DNA of 54,051 nt from an uncultured Eubacterium sp. Its GTDB lineage: Bacteria > Bacillota > Clostridia > Lachnospirales > Lachnospiraceae. Location of the stretch: NCBI GenBank assembly GCA_910586445.1, contig CAJUHV010000021.1, forward strand, positions 1 to 54,051. Direction: 5' to 3'. Below, one piece after another: positions 42,949 through 51,864 of this stretch. The notes below the pieces were generated by a model, which did no database searches, was not told the DNA's origin, and saw nothing but the letters and a program-made list of their open reading frames with translations. Position 1 is the stretch's first letter, and each line of letters opens with the position of its first letter. The position numbers and the translations under genes were made by a program.

Positions 42949-43587
42949 ATGGCAGATAAAATATTTGAAAACAATCAAGTAACTATAGCGGGCAGGATCG
43001 TATCTGATTTTGAGTTCAGCCACGAAGTATATGGAGAAGGCTTTTATATGGTCGATGTGTCTGTAAACAGGCTGAGTAATTTTGTAGATTACATTCCGGT
43101 CATGGTATCTGAGCGGCTGGTGGATACAACGCAGAACTACATAGGAAAATATATCTATGTGACAGGACAGTTCCGCTCTTATAACCGCCACGAAGAAAAA
43201 AAGAACCGATTAGTATTGTCAGTATTTGCCAGGGAACTGGAATTTATGGAGCAGGAAGAAGAAGACGTAAAGAGCAATCAGATCTTTTTAGACGGCTATA
43301 TCTGCAAAGAGCCGATATACAGAAAGACCCCGCTGGGACGTGAGATTGCGGATTTATTAATTGCAGTCAACCGTTCTTATGGAAAATCTGATTATATTCC
43401 ATGCATCTGCTGGGGCAGGAATGCACGTTTTGCCTCCAGCTTTACAGTCGGTTCCCATGTACAGATCTGGGGCAGAATACAGAGCCGTGAATATGTAAAG
43501 AAACTAAATGAGCTGGAGACGGAAAAGCGTGTTGCATATGAAGTATCGGTAAGCAAGATCGAGTATCTGGATGACAAAAGTTATTAG
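42949..43587 (+). CDS. Two-OB-fold single-stranded DNA-binding-like protein
   Basis: This 212-residue protein is built of two SSB-type OB folds: residues 8-105 (NNQVTIAGRIVSDFEFSHEV, with GKYIYVTGQFRSYN) and 110-210. The second contains NQIFLDGYICKEPIYRKTPL, then IPCICWGRNARFAS and GSHVQIWGRIQSREY. Normal bacterial SSB has one OB fold and an acidic tail; neither the tail nor the DDIPF tip is present. Tandem-OB SSB relatives are common in Lachnospiraceae, and their specific role is unknown. GGAAGGGAG precedes the ATG. Confidence 0.8.
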   Translation: MADKIFENNQVTIAGRIVSDFEFSHEVYGEGFYMVDVSVNRLSNFVDYIPVMVSERLVDTTQNYIGKYIYVTGQFRSYNRHEEKKNRLVLSVFARELEFMEQEEEDVKSNQIFLDGYICKEPIYRKTPLGREIADLLIAVNRSYGKSDYIPCICWGRNARFASSFTVGSHVQIWGRIQSREYVKKLNELETEKRVAYEVSVSKIEYLDDKSY

Positions 43588-43737
43588 TTGCAGGTTAAAA
43601 ATTTCATTCATGAAAATGTTTAAGCCCAAAATTGACAAAAAATAAATAAAAAAATTGCATTTTATGAAGAGGTGTGGTATCTTATAGGAATCTGAAGCAG
43701 GTAGGAACGTATGGAACGCTCCAAAAAGGAGGATATT

Positions 43738-44241
43738 ATGGATTCAGGCAGGGTTCAGATTTATTATGGGGATGGCCGCGGAAAGTCAACCGCCGCATTA
43801 GGGTGCGCAGTGCAGGCTGCGAGAGCAGGCAGGAACGTGTTTATCATCCAGTTTTTAAAAGGCCGGATGGCAGCAGAATCTGTCTTTATGCAGCGGCTGG
43901 AGCCAGAGATTAAGGTGTTTCATTTTGAAAAATCGGAAGAACGATATGAGGAATTGTCCGAACAGGAAAAATTAGAAGAAAACAGGAATCTTAGAAATGG
44001 CGTAAATTTTGCCAGAAAAGTCCTTATGAACGATGAGTGTAGTCTGCTGATATTGGATGAGCTTTTAGGTGTAATTGACAATGGTGTAGTGTCGAGAGAG
44101 GATATAGAGGCATTGTTCCAGGCGAAAGCAGATGAGGCTCAGATCATTGTGACAGGACGCAATCTTCCAGACTATCTGCGTACGCTCGCAGATGAGATAT
44201 ATCATATTCAGACAGAAAAAAACTGCGATGGAGATTCTTAG
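43738..44241 (+). CDS. cobO: Cob(I)yrinic acid a,c-diamide adenosyltransferase (CobO/BtuR type)
   Basis: This 167-residue P-loop enzyme transfers the adenosyl group from ATP to reduced corrinoid. The modified Walker A YYGDGRGKSTAALG (residues 8-21) and the LLILDELLGVIDNG block (about 98-111) are family marks. ATP-binding VTGRNLPDYL lies near the end. The start at 43738 is set by AAGGAGG (43726-43732). No other cobalamin gene is adjacent and I see no cobalamin riboswitch, so it probably salvages corrinoids. Confidence 0.88.
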   Translation: MDSGRVQIYYGDGRGKSTAALGCAVQAARAGRNVFIIQFLKGRMAAESVFMQRLEPEIKVFHFEKSEERYEELSEQEKLEENRNLRNGVNFARKVLMNDECSLLILDELLGVIDNGVVSREDIEALFQAKADEAQIIVTGRNLPDYLRTLADEIYHIQTEKNCDGDS

Positions 44242-44284
44242 GGCATTGGGATTGGGTAAAATTAGGAAATTTCATTTGGAATAG

Positions 44285-44314
44285 TTGACACATCATACAA
44301 AGCAGTGTTATAGT
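44285..44314 (+). promoter_or_regulatory. Promoter of the lysine-riboswitch/dapA transcript
   Basis: TTGACA (44285-44290) and TATAGT (44309-44314) with an 18-bp spacer lie 28 nt before the riboswitch. Confidence 0.65.
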
Positions 44315-44341
44315 GGGTATATAGAATAATTGAATAAAGTA

Positions 44342-44505
44342 GATAGAGGTTGCGTAATCCATAAGTAGCGTATTGGATGTGACAGGCACATAAGAAGATC
44401 TGTGAAAGGGGAGCACGCCGAAAGAATGGAGGTCCTGAACCTGGATTCTTGGGCATGGGGTAAATAATTCCATGACTGTCATCTGGGCATAGATGGGGCG
44501 CTATC
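44342..44505 (+). promoter_or_regulatory. Lysine riboswitch (L box)
   Basis: The region holds L-box marks in order: GATAG (44342) closing with CTATC (44501-44505) as P1, GAGGTTGCG, AGTAGCGTATTGG, GGGGAGCACGCCGAAAG (about 44408-44424), and near the 3' end ACTGTCATCTGGGC followed by GATGGGGCGCTATC. It precedes dapA, a lysine-pathway gene. When lysine is bound, the downstream terminator should form. Confidence 0.9.
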
Positions 44506-44528
44506 AGATCAATAGAAAGCATGAAATT

Positions 44529-44556
44529 AAAGCCGGCTCATCAGGGCCGGTTTTTA
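44529..44556 (+). terminator. Riboswitch-controlled intrinsic terminator
   Basis: CCGGC (44533-44537) pairs with GCCGG (44546-44550), and the flanking AA with TT, followed by TTTTTA. It sits about 25 nt after the riboswitch P1 and 63 nt before dapA, as the expression platform. Confidence 0.75.
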
Positions 44557-44618
44557 TTATAGGCAGAATGCCTGACAGCAGCAGGACTGCAGGATATTTA
44601 TTAACAGGAGGAATGAAT

Positions 44619-45503
44619 ATGGCGATCTTTAAGGGAGCGGGTGTAGCAATTATCACGCCGATGAAAGAGAATCTGGATGTGAATTATGAAAAATTAGAAG
44701 AGATTATTGACGAGCAGATCAAAGGCGGTACGGATGCGATCATTATCACAGGCACAACAGGAGAGGCTTCGACGATGACAGAGGCAGAGCATCTGGACGT
44801 TATCCGTGCATGCGTGGAATTTACAAAGCACAGGATACCTGTTGTCGCAGGAACCGGATCAAACTGTACAAGGACAGCGGTATATCTGTCGCAGGAGGCA
44901 GAAAAAGCAGGCGCTGACGGACTGCTGGTCGTAACACCGTATTATAACAAAGCTACGCAGGCGGGACTGATTGCGCACTATACGCAGATCGCAGAGTCTG
45001 TAAAGGCACCGATTATTTTGTATAACGTACCAGGAAGGACTGGCTGCAACCTGCTGCCGGAGACGGTGGCATACCTTCATAAAAATGTAGAAAATATCGT
45101 AGGATTAAAAGAAGCGACTGGAAATATGGCACAGGCTTCAAAGACTCTGGACCTGACGGACGGCAGGATCGACATGTATTCCGGCGAAGACGGGCTGGTG
45201 CTGCCGCTTCTGGCAATCGGGGCAGTCGGCGTTATTTCCGTATGGTCGAATATAGCGCCTGCGGATGTGCATAATCTCTGCCAGAGCTTTTTCGACGGCG
45301 ATCTTGAAACAGCACGTAAAATCCAGAGAAAGGGACTGCCGCTTGTAGAGGCATTATTCTCGGAAGTCAGCCCTAGCCCAGTAAAGAAAGCGATGAACCT
45401 GATGGGTAAGCAGGTAGGATCGCTGCGTGCGCCGTTATGTGAGATGAGCGAGGCAAATGCGCTGAAGCTGGCCGAAGCTATGAAAAATTATGGATTACTA
45501 TAA
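44619..45503 (+). CDS. dapA: 4-hydroxy-tetrahydrodipicolinate synthase
   Basis: This 294-residue class I aldolase condenses pyruvate with aspartate semialdehyde, the first committed step to lysine and diaminopimelate. The motif GTTGEASTMT (about 45-54), catalytic Tyr in YNVPGRT (about 135-141) and Schiff-base Lys in GLKEATG (about 163-169) are present. The ATG at 44619 is favoured over one at 44613, which is only 1 nt from AGGAGG (44606-44611). It is controlled by the lysine riboswitch and followed by dapB. Confidence 0.96.
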   Translation: MAIFKGAGVAIITPMKENLDVNYEKLEEIIDEQIKGGTDAIIITGTTGEASTMTEAEHLDVIRACVEFTKHRIPVVAGTGSNCTRTAVYLSQEAEKAGADGLLVVTPYYNKATQAGLIAHYTQIAESVKAPIILYNVPGRTGCNLLPETVAYLHKNVENIVGLKEATGNMAQASKTLDLTDGRIDMYSGEDGLVLPLLAIGAVGVISVWSNIAPADVHNLCQSFFDGDLETARKIQRKGLPLVEALFSEVSPSPVKKAMNLMGKQVGSLRAPLCEMSEANALKLAEAMKNYGLL

Positions 45504-45666
45504 AATATGCTGTTTGTAGTATTTTTGCAGTATTTTTATAAAAATCGAAAATAATACGGTATAAAATCTCTGCAGCGGCAGCATACTAATGAAAAAAGAT
45601 ACCCCATAGAGATTTAAGAAACAGGTTCTGAAAGGGTGCTTATACATAAGATGGAGGAACTAGAAC

Positions 45667-46434
45667 ATGACGAAAGTAATCATATACGGTTGTAATGGGA
45701 AAATGGGGCAGATGATTTCCAGCATCTGCATGGAAGATCCGGAGATTGAGATTGCAGCAGGCGTAGACGTTTATAATAAGGACGGGATAAAAAATGCTTA
45801 CCCGGTGTATGCGGATCTGGCAGAATGTGGCTGTCAGGCTGATGTGGTCATAGATTTTTCCAATGCCGCTGCGGCAGGGGCACTGCTTGATTTCTGCATG
45901 GAGCGGCATATGCCGGTCGTATTGTGCACAACAGGGCTGTCGGATGAGCAGCTGGCTAAAGTACAGCAGGCTTCTGAAAAGACAGCCGTGTTAAAATCAG
46001 CGAATATGTCTCTCGGCATCAATACGATGATTGATCTTTTAAAAAAAGCAGTGAAGGTATTTGCCCCGGCAGGCTTTGACATTGAAATCGTAGAAAAGCA
46101 CCATAATCAGAAGCTGGATGCTCCAAGCGGTACGGCACTTGCGCTGGCAGACTGTATGAATGAAGCAATGAATGAGTCTTATGCATACCAGTATGACCGC
46201 ACGAAAGAGCGCAGGAAAAGAGGTCAGGCAGAAATCGGCATTTCGTCTGTGCGCGGCGGTAATATCGTAGGCGAGCATGAAGTGATCTTTGCAGGAACGG
46301 ATGAAATCATCACGTTTAAGCATACGGCTAATTCCAGAGCGGTGTTTGCAAAGGGAGCGGTAGAAGCTGCAAAGTTTCTGGCAGGAAAAGAGGCGGGCTT
46401 ATTTGATATGGCAGATGTGATTGCTGCCAAATAG
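45667..46434 (+). CDS. dapB: 4-hydroxy-tetrahydrodipicolinate reductase
   Basis: This 255-residue enzyme reduces the DapA product using NAD(P)H. The N-terminal YGCNGKMGQMI is the nucleotide loop (8-18), FSNAAA and LCTTGL are conserved, and EKHHNQKLDAPSGTALAL (about 146-163) holds the catalytic His-His and Lys. GATGGAGG lies before the ATG. The 160-bp gap after dapA has no terminator-like hairpin, so co-transcription from the riboswitch promoter is likely. Confidence 0.96.
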   Translation: MTKVIIYGCNGKMGQMISSICMEDPEIEIAAGVDVYNKDGIKNAYPVYADLAECGCQADVVIDFSNAAAAGALLDFCMERHMPVVLCTTGLSDEQLAKVQQASEKTAVLKSANMSLGINTMIDLLKKAVKVFAPAGFDIEIVEKHHNQKLDAPSGTALALADCMNEAMNESYAYQYDRTKERRKRGQAEIGISSVRGGNIVGEHEVIFAGTDEIITFKHTANSRAVFAKGAVEAAKFLAGKEAGLFDMADVIAAK

Positions 46435-46471
46435 GACAGTATAAATATCCGGGCAGTTTCTGACTGGATGA

Positions 46472-46525
46472 AACACTAGAGCGTGTTTGAAAAATGTTTT
46501 CATTTTTCAGACACGCTCTAGTGTT
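46472..46525. repeat. Minimal family B palindrome
   Basis: AACACTAGAGCGTG leads into GTTTGAAAAATG and is mirrored by CATTTTTCAGACACGCTCTAGTGTT with a 4-nt TTTT centre. The element is reduced to its two arms, a nearly perfect 25-bp hairpin just after dapB. Confidence 0.8.
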
Positions 46526-46528
46526 TTA

Positions 46529-46565
46529 GGCCGCGGGAAAGCAGGGATTTTGCTTTTCCGCGGCC
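46529..46565. terminator. Long GC-rich hairpin between dapB and asnA
   Basis: GGCCGCGGGAAAGCA (46529-46543) pairs with TGCTTTTCCGCGGCC (46551-46565) around a 7-nt loop. It lies between convergent dapB and asnA and may end both transcripts, though neither side has a strong T-run. Confidence 0.6.
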
Positions 46566-46607
46566 TGTGGGCAGATAGAATGAGTATGATTGATAACGGA
46601 TCGCCGG

Positions 46608-47621
46608 TTATAGCAGCTGTATGCCGCATTTTGTGCATGTTTCCATAGTTTCCGGCCTCCAGATCGAGCACTGTACTTCTCCGATATGTGCTTTTCGAAG
46701 GAAAAACATGCAGATACGTGACTGTCCGATGCCTCCGCCGATCGTATATGGCAGTTCTTTGTTTAAGATGGCTTTTTGGAACGGCAGTTCGGCTCTCTGC
46801 GGGCAGCCGGCTTTGTCCAGCTGTTCTTTTAGTGATTGTTCATCCACGCGGATTCCCATAGAGGAAAGCTCCAGTGCGATGTCCAGAACTGGATAGTATA
46901 CAAGAATATCTGCATTCAGTGCCCAGTCGTCGTAATCCGGTGCGCGTCCGTCGTGTTTTTCGCCGGAGGCCAGCTTATCGCCGATCTGCATCAGGCAGAC
47001 AGCGCCCTTTTCTTTTGTGATAAAATATTCCCGTTCTTTTGGCGTGTGGCCCGGGTACATGTCTTCCAGCTCCTGTGTCGTCAGAAAATAGATGTCATGC
47101 GGCAGTATTTCTTCGATATAGTCGTAATGGACTGCCATGTATTTTTCCGTCTTGCGCAGCGCCTTGTATACCAGCCTGACGGTATTTTTCAGGTATTCGA
47201 TCGTGCGTTCCTGTTTTGTTATAATCTTTTCCCAGTCCCACTGGTCTACGAAGACAGAATGAATGTTATCCGTATCTTCGTCGCGGCGGATGGCGTTCAT
47301 ATCCGCATACAGTCCCTCGCCTGGACAAAAGCCATATTTATGCAGTGCAAAGCGTTTCCATTTTGCAAGGGAATGTACGACTTCTGCATTCTGTCCGTTC
47401 TGTTCCTTGATATCAAATACAACCGGCCGCTCTACGCCGTTTAGGTTGTCATTTAACCCGGATTCCGGTGTGACAAAAAGCGGTGCGGAGACACGCGAGA
47501 GGTTAAGCGTTAAAGACAGCAGGTTCTGGAAAAAGTCTTTGACTGTTTTAATGGCGATCTGCGTATCGTGCAGATTTAACTCGGAATGGTAATCCTTTGG
47601 TATAATTAAATGCTGTTCCAT
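46608..47621 (-). CDS. asnA: Aspartate-ammonia ligase (asparagine synthetase A)
   Basis: This 337-residue ammonia-dependent asparagine synthetase makes Asn from Asp, NH3 and ATP and resembles class II aminoacyl-tRNA synthetases. Signature stretches are SRVSAPLFV with TPESGLNDNLNG, HSLAKWKRFAL, EGLYADMNAIRRDE, SVFVDQWDWEK and the C-terminal GGGIGQSRICMFFLRKAHIGE. The length matches the family (about 330-340). A good promoter lies about 50-80 nt upstream. Confidence 0.96.
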   Translation of the reverse strand: MEQHLIIPKDYHSELNLHDTQIAIKTVKDFFQNLLSLTLNLSRVSAPLFVTPESGLNDNLNGVERPVVFDIKEQNGQNAEVVHSLAKWKRFALHKYGFCPGEGLYADMNAIRRDEDTDNIHSVFVDQWDWEKIITKQERTIEYLKNTVRLVYKALRKTEKYMAVHYDYIEEILPHDIYFLTTQELEDMYPGHTPKEREYFITKEKGAVCLMQIGDKLASGEKHDGRAPDYDDWALNADILVYYPVLDIALELSSMGIRVDEQSLKEQLDKAGCPQRAELPFQKAILNKELPYTIGGGIGQSRICMFFLRKAHIGEVQCSIWRPETMETCTKCGIQLL

Positions 47622-47671
47622 AGATCGTTCCCGTCCTTTCTGTTTTGCGGTATAATGATTGAAACGGTGAT

Positions 47672-47700
47672 ATTATAACAGTCTGCCGTGGCAAGATCAA
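47672..47700 (-). promoter_or_regulatory. asnA promoter
   Basis: On the minus strand, TTGATC (47700-47695), a 17-bp spacer and TATAAT (47677-47672) lie 51 nt before the asnA start. Confidence 0.65.
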
Positions 47701-47763
47701 GCGATATTACAATAACAAAATATTATTAAGTAAAAAGATAAAAAAAAGAAAGTTTCTTCAGTT

Positions 47764-48420
47764 TTAAGAAATAAAATCCCGGATATATGGATAGAGCCTG
47801 CTGCTGTGAATGATATAGCTGCCGTGGTCTTCGCCTTCGATAATCTGCAGCTGTGAATAAGGGATTTTTTCTGCAATCAGCTTTGTATGCGCAGGCTTTA
47901 CAATGTCGCTGCTGCCTGCGAGCACAAGCACCGGGATCTGGATCTGGGAGAGTGCATTCGGATCGATGTCCGGCTCGTCCAGCATCAGGCGGTCAAGCGG
48001 ACTGCCTGATTTTTTGTAATGCTGTTTTATTTTATGCAGGAACGTCCATTTCATGCCGTGCGGATTTAAATTGGCACCGCTTATGATCAGCCTGGAAATC
48101 AGTCCCGGATAATGCAGGGCGATCAAAAGCCCGATAATGCCTCCGTCGCTGAAGCCGTAAATAATCGGGGAATCGATTTCGAGCGAAGTGATCAGTTCTT
48201 TAATATCTTCTGCCATGCCGGAGTAATGGTAATCTTCCGTAGGGTTGCTGGCACCGTGGCCGCGGCTGTCGATCGCATAGACCGTGTGGCTTTGTTCCAG
48301 CTGCGGAATGAGCGCGTCAAAGATAGTGTGGTCTTCACCGTTTCCATGGAGCAGCAGAATGGGACTGCCTTCGCCGGTTTTTTCATAGAATAAGATCTGT
48401 CGGTTGATATGTATGTACAT
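47764..48420 (-). CDS. Alpha/beta-fold hydrolase
   Basis: This 218-residue hydrolase has an oxyanion-hole HGNGED (25-30), DSRGHGAS (51-58), a nucleophile elbow GFSDGG with Ser91 and the C-terminal GEDHGSY with the catalytic His. The acid is probably Asp in LAGSSDIVKP. It lacks a signal peptide. The substrate is unknown. AGGAC-like sequence precedes the ATG at 48420. Confidence 0.88.
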   Translation of the reverse strand: MYIHINRQILFYEKTGEGSPILLLHGNGEDHTIFDALIPQLEQSHTVYAIDSRGHGASNPTEDYHYSGMAEDIKELITSLEIDSPIIYGFSDGGIIGLLIALHYPGLISRLIISGANLNPHGMKWTFLHKIKQHYKKSGSPLDRLMLDEPDIDPNALSQIQIPVLVLAGSSDIVKPAHTKLIAEKIPYSQLQIIEGEDHGSYIIHSSRLYPYIRDFIS

Positions 48421-48467
48421 TTTTATGTCCTTTCTGAGATTTTATGGAAGTGCAGGCTGCAAAACTG

Positions 48468-49010
48468 CTACAGCAGATGTGCAATGTTTATGCTGAAATC
48501 TTTATAGATACATACCGGGATCGTATCGTTGAAAGAATACTGTTTTGTTTCTTTTTCCTGCTCAAAATCGTAGACGGTTACGGTATGCTGCATTGGATTT
48601 ACAATCCAGTATTCCCGGACGCCCGCCGTGCGGTATTTAAAAAGCTTGAGGCCGTAATCGATCTGCTGGGTCGAAGGGGAGACAATTTCTATGATCCAGT
48701 CAGGAGCGCCGCTGCAGCCTTTGTCGGTCAGCTTTGACCTGTCACAGATTACAGACAGGTCGGGCTCGACATAGTTCCGGTCATCGTTATTGAGAAATAC
48801 GGCAAAGGGCGCAGCATAAATATCACAGCTTCTTCTTTTGGCACTGATATAGTTTCCGATTTCCTGATGCAGCTTCCAGCTGATTTTTTGATGCATCGTA
48901 TTAGGCGGGGACATCTGATAAATATGCCCGTCAATCAGCTCACAGCGCTGTCCGTCCGGCAGGGCATAGATTGCTTCTAATGTATAAGATTTTTCCTGGG
49001 ATAATGCCAT
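48468..49010 (-). CDS. Uma2-family (DUF820) PD-(D/E)XK nuclease-fold protein
   Basis: This 180-residue protein has the Uma2 pattern CELIDGHIYQMSPPN (about 23-37), VEPDLSVICDRSKL with the catalytic Asp (about 81-94), PDWIIEIVSPST (about 103-114) and YRTAGVREYWIVNP. Uma2 proteins are putative endonucleases found in many copies in cyanobacteria and Firmicutes, with no settled role. AGGAGG lies about 6 nt upstream of its ATG. It appears complete. Confidence 0.88.
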   Translation of the reverse strand: MALSQEKSYTLEAIYALPDGQRCELIDGHIYQMSPPNTMHQKISWKLHQEIGNYISAKRRSCDIYAAPFAVFLNNDDRNYVEPDLSVICDRSKLTDKGCSGAPDWIIEIVSPSTQQIDYGLKLFKYRTAGVREYWIVNPMQHTVTVYDFEQEKETKQYSFNDTIPVCIYKDFSINIAHLL

Positions 49011-49153
49011 GACTGTTCCTCCTTATACAAAGTGTCGGCTGCGTGTCGTGCACAAAACAGCTTATAGTCTAAATAACTCATAGTCCGTTAAATTCGTAAT
49101 GTCATTATTTTATCATAAGCGTAGGTTCAATTCCATAAATATTTTAAAGAATG

Positions 49154-49288
49154 TGTTACTGTTCACTCCGTGACCAGCAATCTTCGCAAATCCATCTTAA
49201 ATTCGCTTCGCGAATGGGATCTGCTCACTCTTGAATCACTTTCTTACAGACTTTGCAGTGAATGCAGAGTCCCGTATGAACAGTAACA
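49154..49288. repeat. 135-bp inverted-repeat element, family E
   Basis: TGTTACTGTTCA (49154-49165) mirrors TGAACAGTAACA (49277-49288), with an inner ATTCGC-TTC-GCGAAT hairpin. It lies in the 390-bp gap between the Uma2 and AmmeMemoRadiSam B genes and carries no gene. I found no second copy in the window. Confidence 0.7.
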
Positions 49289-49398
49289 AGAATATGACTG
49301 CTTATGTTGTGCCGCACCGCATTGTATTCCGCCATTTCGTATGTTATAATCAGAACATTCAAAGGGTCAGTTCATGCAAGGAAAAAGGAGGCAGCAGA

Positions 49399-50199
49399 AT
49401 GGGCATTACAGCAGCATATATGGTACCGCATCCGCCCCTGATCGTGCCGGAGGTCGGCAGGGGCGAGGAAAAAAAGATTCAAAGCACGATAGATGCATAT
49501 CAGCATGTGGCAGAAAGGATCGGTGAGCTGAAGCCGGAAACGATTCTGCTAATATCACCGCATCAGACGATGTACGCAGATTATTTTCACATATCGCCGG
49601 GAAAAGGTGCGGCCGGAGACTTTGGGCAGTTTCGTGCAGCACACGTCAGGATGGATGTTTCGTACGATGTTTCCTATGTTGAGGAATTGTGTAAAAGGGC
49701 AGGTGCGCTCGGCCTGCCTGCAGGGACGGCGGGAGAGCGTGCAAAGCAGCTCGATCACGGAACAATGGTGCCTTTGTATTTTATCAATCAATACTGGAAA
49801 GAGTACCAGCTGGTAAGAATCGGGCTGTCCGGGCTGTCGTTCAGCCGCCACTATGTGCTCGGACGCTGTCTGAAAGAAACGGCGGAGGCGCTGGGCAGGC
49901 GGGCTGTTTTGGTGGCAAGCGGAGACCTGTCACACAGGCTGAAGGCAGACGGCCCTTACGGATACCAGAAGGAGGGGCCGGAATATGATGAGCGCATTAT
50001 GGATGTCATGGGAAGGGCGGATTTTAAAGAGCTGTTAAGATTCCCAGAAAGCTTCTGTGAAAAGGCAGGAGAATGCGGACATCGTTCTTTTACGATTCTG
50101 GCAGGGGCATTAGATGGGACAGCAGGAACGGCACGCAGGTTGTCTTATGAAGGGCCGTTTGGCGTAGGGTATGGGATCTGCGCCTATGAAAATTTGTGA
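49399..50199 (+). CDS. amrB: AmmeMemoRadiSam system protein B-like (Memo/LigB-fold)
   Basis: This 266-residue Memo/extradiol-dioxygenase-fold protein has MVPHPPLIVPEVGRG at the N-terminus, LISPHQTMYADYF, AKQLDHGTMVPLYF, LVASGDLSHRLK and ECGHRSFTILAGALDG. The start at 49399 follows AAGGAGG (49385-49391); the longer frame is untranslated leader. In most Lachnospiraceae this module is fused to an AMMECR1 domain in one protein of about 460 residues. Here it stops at CAYENL, and the AMMECR1 part is encoded separately beyond an inserted gene. The system also needs a radical-SAM partner, which is not in the window. Its function is unknown. Confidence 0.85.
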   Translation: MGITAAYMVPHPPLIVPEVGRGEEKKIQSTIDAYQHVAERIGELKPETILLISPHQTMYADYFHISPGKGAAGDFGQFRAAHVRMDVSYDVSYVEELCKRAGALGLPAGTAGERAKQLDHGTMVPLYFINQYWKEYQLVRIGLSGLSFSRHYVLGRCLKETAEALGRRAVLVASGDLSHRLKADGPYGYQKEGPEYDERIMDVMGRADFKELLRFPESFCEKAGECGHRSFTILAGALDGTAGTARRLSYEGPFGVGYGICAYENL

Positions 50200-50236
50200 T
50201 TATTGATGTAGATCGAATAGCGGGGAGCGCGTGGAT

Positions 50237-51835
50237 ATGGGAATCTATTTAAATCCAGGTAACGAACAGTTCGCGGTTTCTATCCATTCTGAATTGTATG
50301 TAGATAAGACTGAATTAATAAAATATACCAATAGCCGTATTGGGAAAGACAGGCCGTTAATCTGTTCCAGCAGACCAAGAAGATTTGGAAAAACAATGGC
50401 TGCAACAATGCTTGCAGCTTATTATAGTAAAGGATGCCGGTCTGAACATTTATTTGAAGGTCTTAAAATACATCAGAATGAACATTTTAATGAGCACTTG
50501 AATAAATATAATGTTATTTTCCTGGACATTCAATGGATGTATGGAAATGCGCTGGAAGAAATAAGAAGAAATCCTTCGGTCAAAGTAGCTGGTTATATTC
50601 AAGAGCAGGTGATTGCTGAGCTGAAAAAGGAATATCCGAATTGTGTGCAGGATACAGATATTTCATTGCCATCTGTACTGGCGGGCATAAATGTTTCGAC
50701 AAATGATCAGTTTATCATAATTATTGATGAGTGGGACTGTCTGTTTCGAGAGGATAAACACAACGAAAAACTTCAAAGGGAGTACATTAACCTGCTGCGG
50801 GGACTATTTAAAGGAACCCCGACAGGAGCATTTTTAAAGCTGGCGTATATCACTGGTATTTTACCGATCAAAAAATATGGTACACAGTCAGCATTAAATA
50901 ATTTTAGGGAACACACAATGGTCAGTCCCGGACATATGGCGGAGTATATTGGATTTACAGAAGCAGAAGTGAAGGAGCTCTGCAGAGAATATGATCTGCC
51001 GTTTCAAGAAATGCAGCGGTGGTATGATGGATATTTTTTTGAAAGAGCGGGACATGTATACAGCCCGAATTCCGTAATAGAAGCCGTAGACAGTGGAGAA
51101 TTTGGAAATTACTGGTCACGGACAGAGACATACGAATCTCTTTTGAACTATATTGCAATGGATTTCGATGGATTGAGACAGCTGATTACAGGTATGCTTG
51201 GCGGACAGCGGTGCAGTATTGATGTTGAAGCTTTTCAAAATGACATGACTTCGTTTCGCTCTGCGGATGATGTTGTGACACTGCTGGTTCATATGGGCTA
51301 TCTGGCTTATGATCATGCAGCAAACGAAGCGTTTATACCAAATGAGGAAGTACGGAGCGCTTTTCTACGGTCGGTTAAAAATGGGGGATGGGAAGAAGTA
51401 ATGGAGGCAGTTAATGCATCAGAAGCATTACTTCAGGCGACTTTGAATATGGATGAAGAAGCTGTGGCACAAATGATACAGGAAGTCCATATGCAAAATT
51501 CCGCCAGCCTTGTTTACAATAATGAGATTTCACTCAGCAGTGTAATTGCCTTGGCATATTATAGTGCATGTAAAGAATATACACTTATAAGGGAAATGCC
51601 GGCTGGCAATGGATTTTCTGATATGATTTTTATTCCAAAGCGGGCTTCATTGAAACCAGCTTTAGTTGTGGAATTAAAATGGGATGGAACTGCCAAAGGA
51701 GCGATAAGCCAGATTAAGAATAAGAAATACGTATCTGTACTCAAGGAGTATAAAGGAAATATCCTGCTGATAGGAATCAGCTACGAAAAGAAAAGCAGAA
51801 AGCATCAATGCAGAATAGAAAAATATGAAATCTAA
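50237..51835 (+). CDS. AAA-ATPase-like/PD-(D/E)XK nuclease-domain protein (PF09820/PF08011 type)
   Basis: This 532-residue protein begins MGIYLNPGNEQFAVS. Its P-loop-like SRPRRFGKTMAATMLAAYYS lies at about 50-69, Walker B IIIIDEWDCLFRED is central, and a C-terminal PD-(D/E)XK core reads GFSDMIFIP with LVVELKWDGTAKGAISQI. This family is expanded in gut Bacteroides and Clostridia and scattered as single genes between unrelated ones. It is thought to behave as a mobile or selfish nuclease, without proof. It is somewhat AT-richer than its flanks. It lies exactly between the two halves of what is normally one AmmeMemoRadiSam gene. GGGGAG (50222-50227) sets the ATG. Confidence 0.85.
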   Translation: MGIYLNPGNEQFAVSIHSELYVDKTELIKYTNSRIGKDRPLICSSRPRRFGKTMAATMLAAYYSKGCRSEHLFEGLKIHQNEHFNEHLNKYNVIFLDIQWMYGNALEEIRRNPSVKVAGYIQEQVIAELKKEYPNCVQDTDISLPSVLAGINVSTNDQFIIIIDEWDCLFREDKHNEKLQREYINLLRGLFKGTPTGAFLKLAYITGILPIKKYGTQSALNNFREHTMVSPGHMAEYIGFTEAEVKELCREYDLPFQEMQRWYDGYFFERAGHVYSPNSVIEAVDSGEFGNYWSRTETYESLLNYIAMDFDGLRQLITGMLGGQRCSIDVEAFQNDMTSFRSADDVVTLLVHMGYLAYDHAANEAFIPNEEVRSAFLRSVKNGGWEEVMEAVNASEALLQATLNMDEEAVAQMIQEVHMQNSASLVYNNEISLSSVIALAYYSACKEYTLIREMPAGNGFSDMIFIPKRASLKPALVVELKWDGTAKGAISQIKNKKYVSVLKEYKGNILLIGISYEKKSRKHQCRIEKYEI

Positions 51836-51864
51836 TTCATGTAAGAAAGGAGTTCTATAATCAT

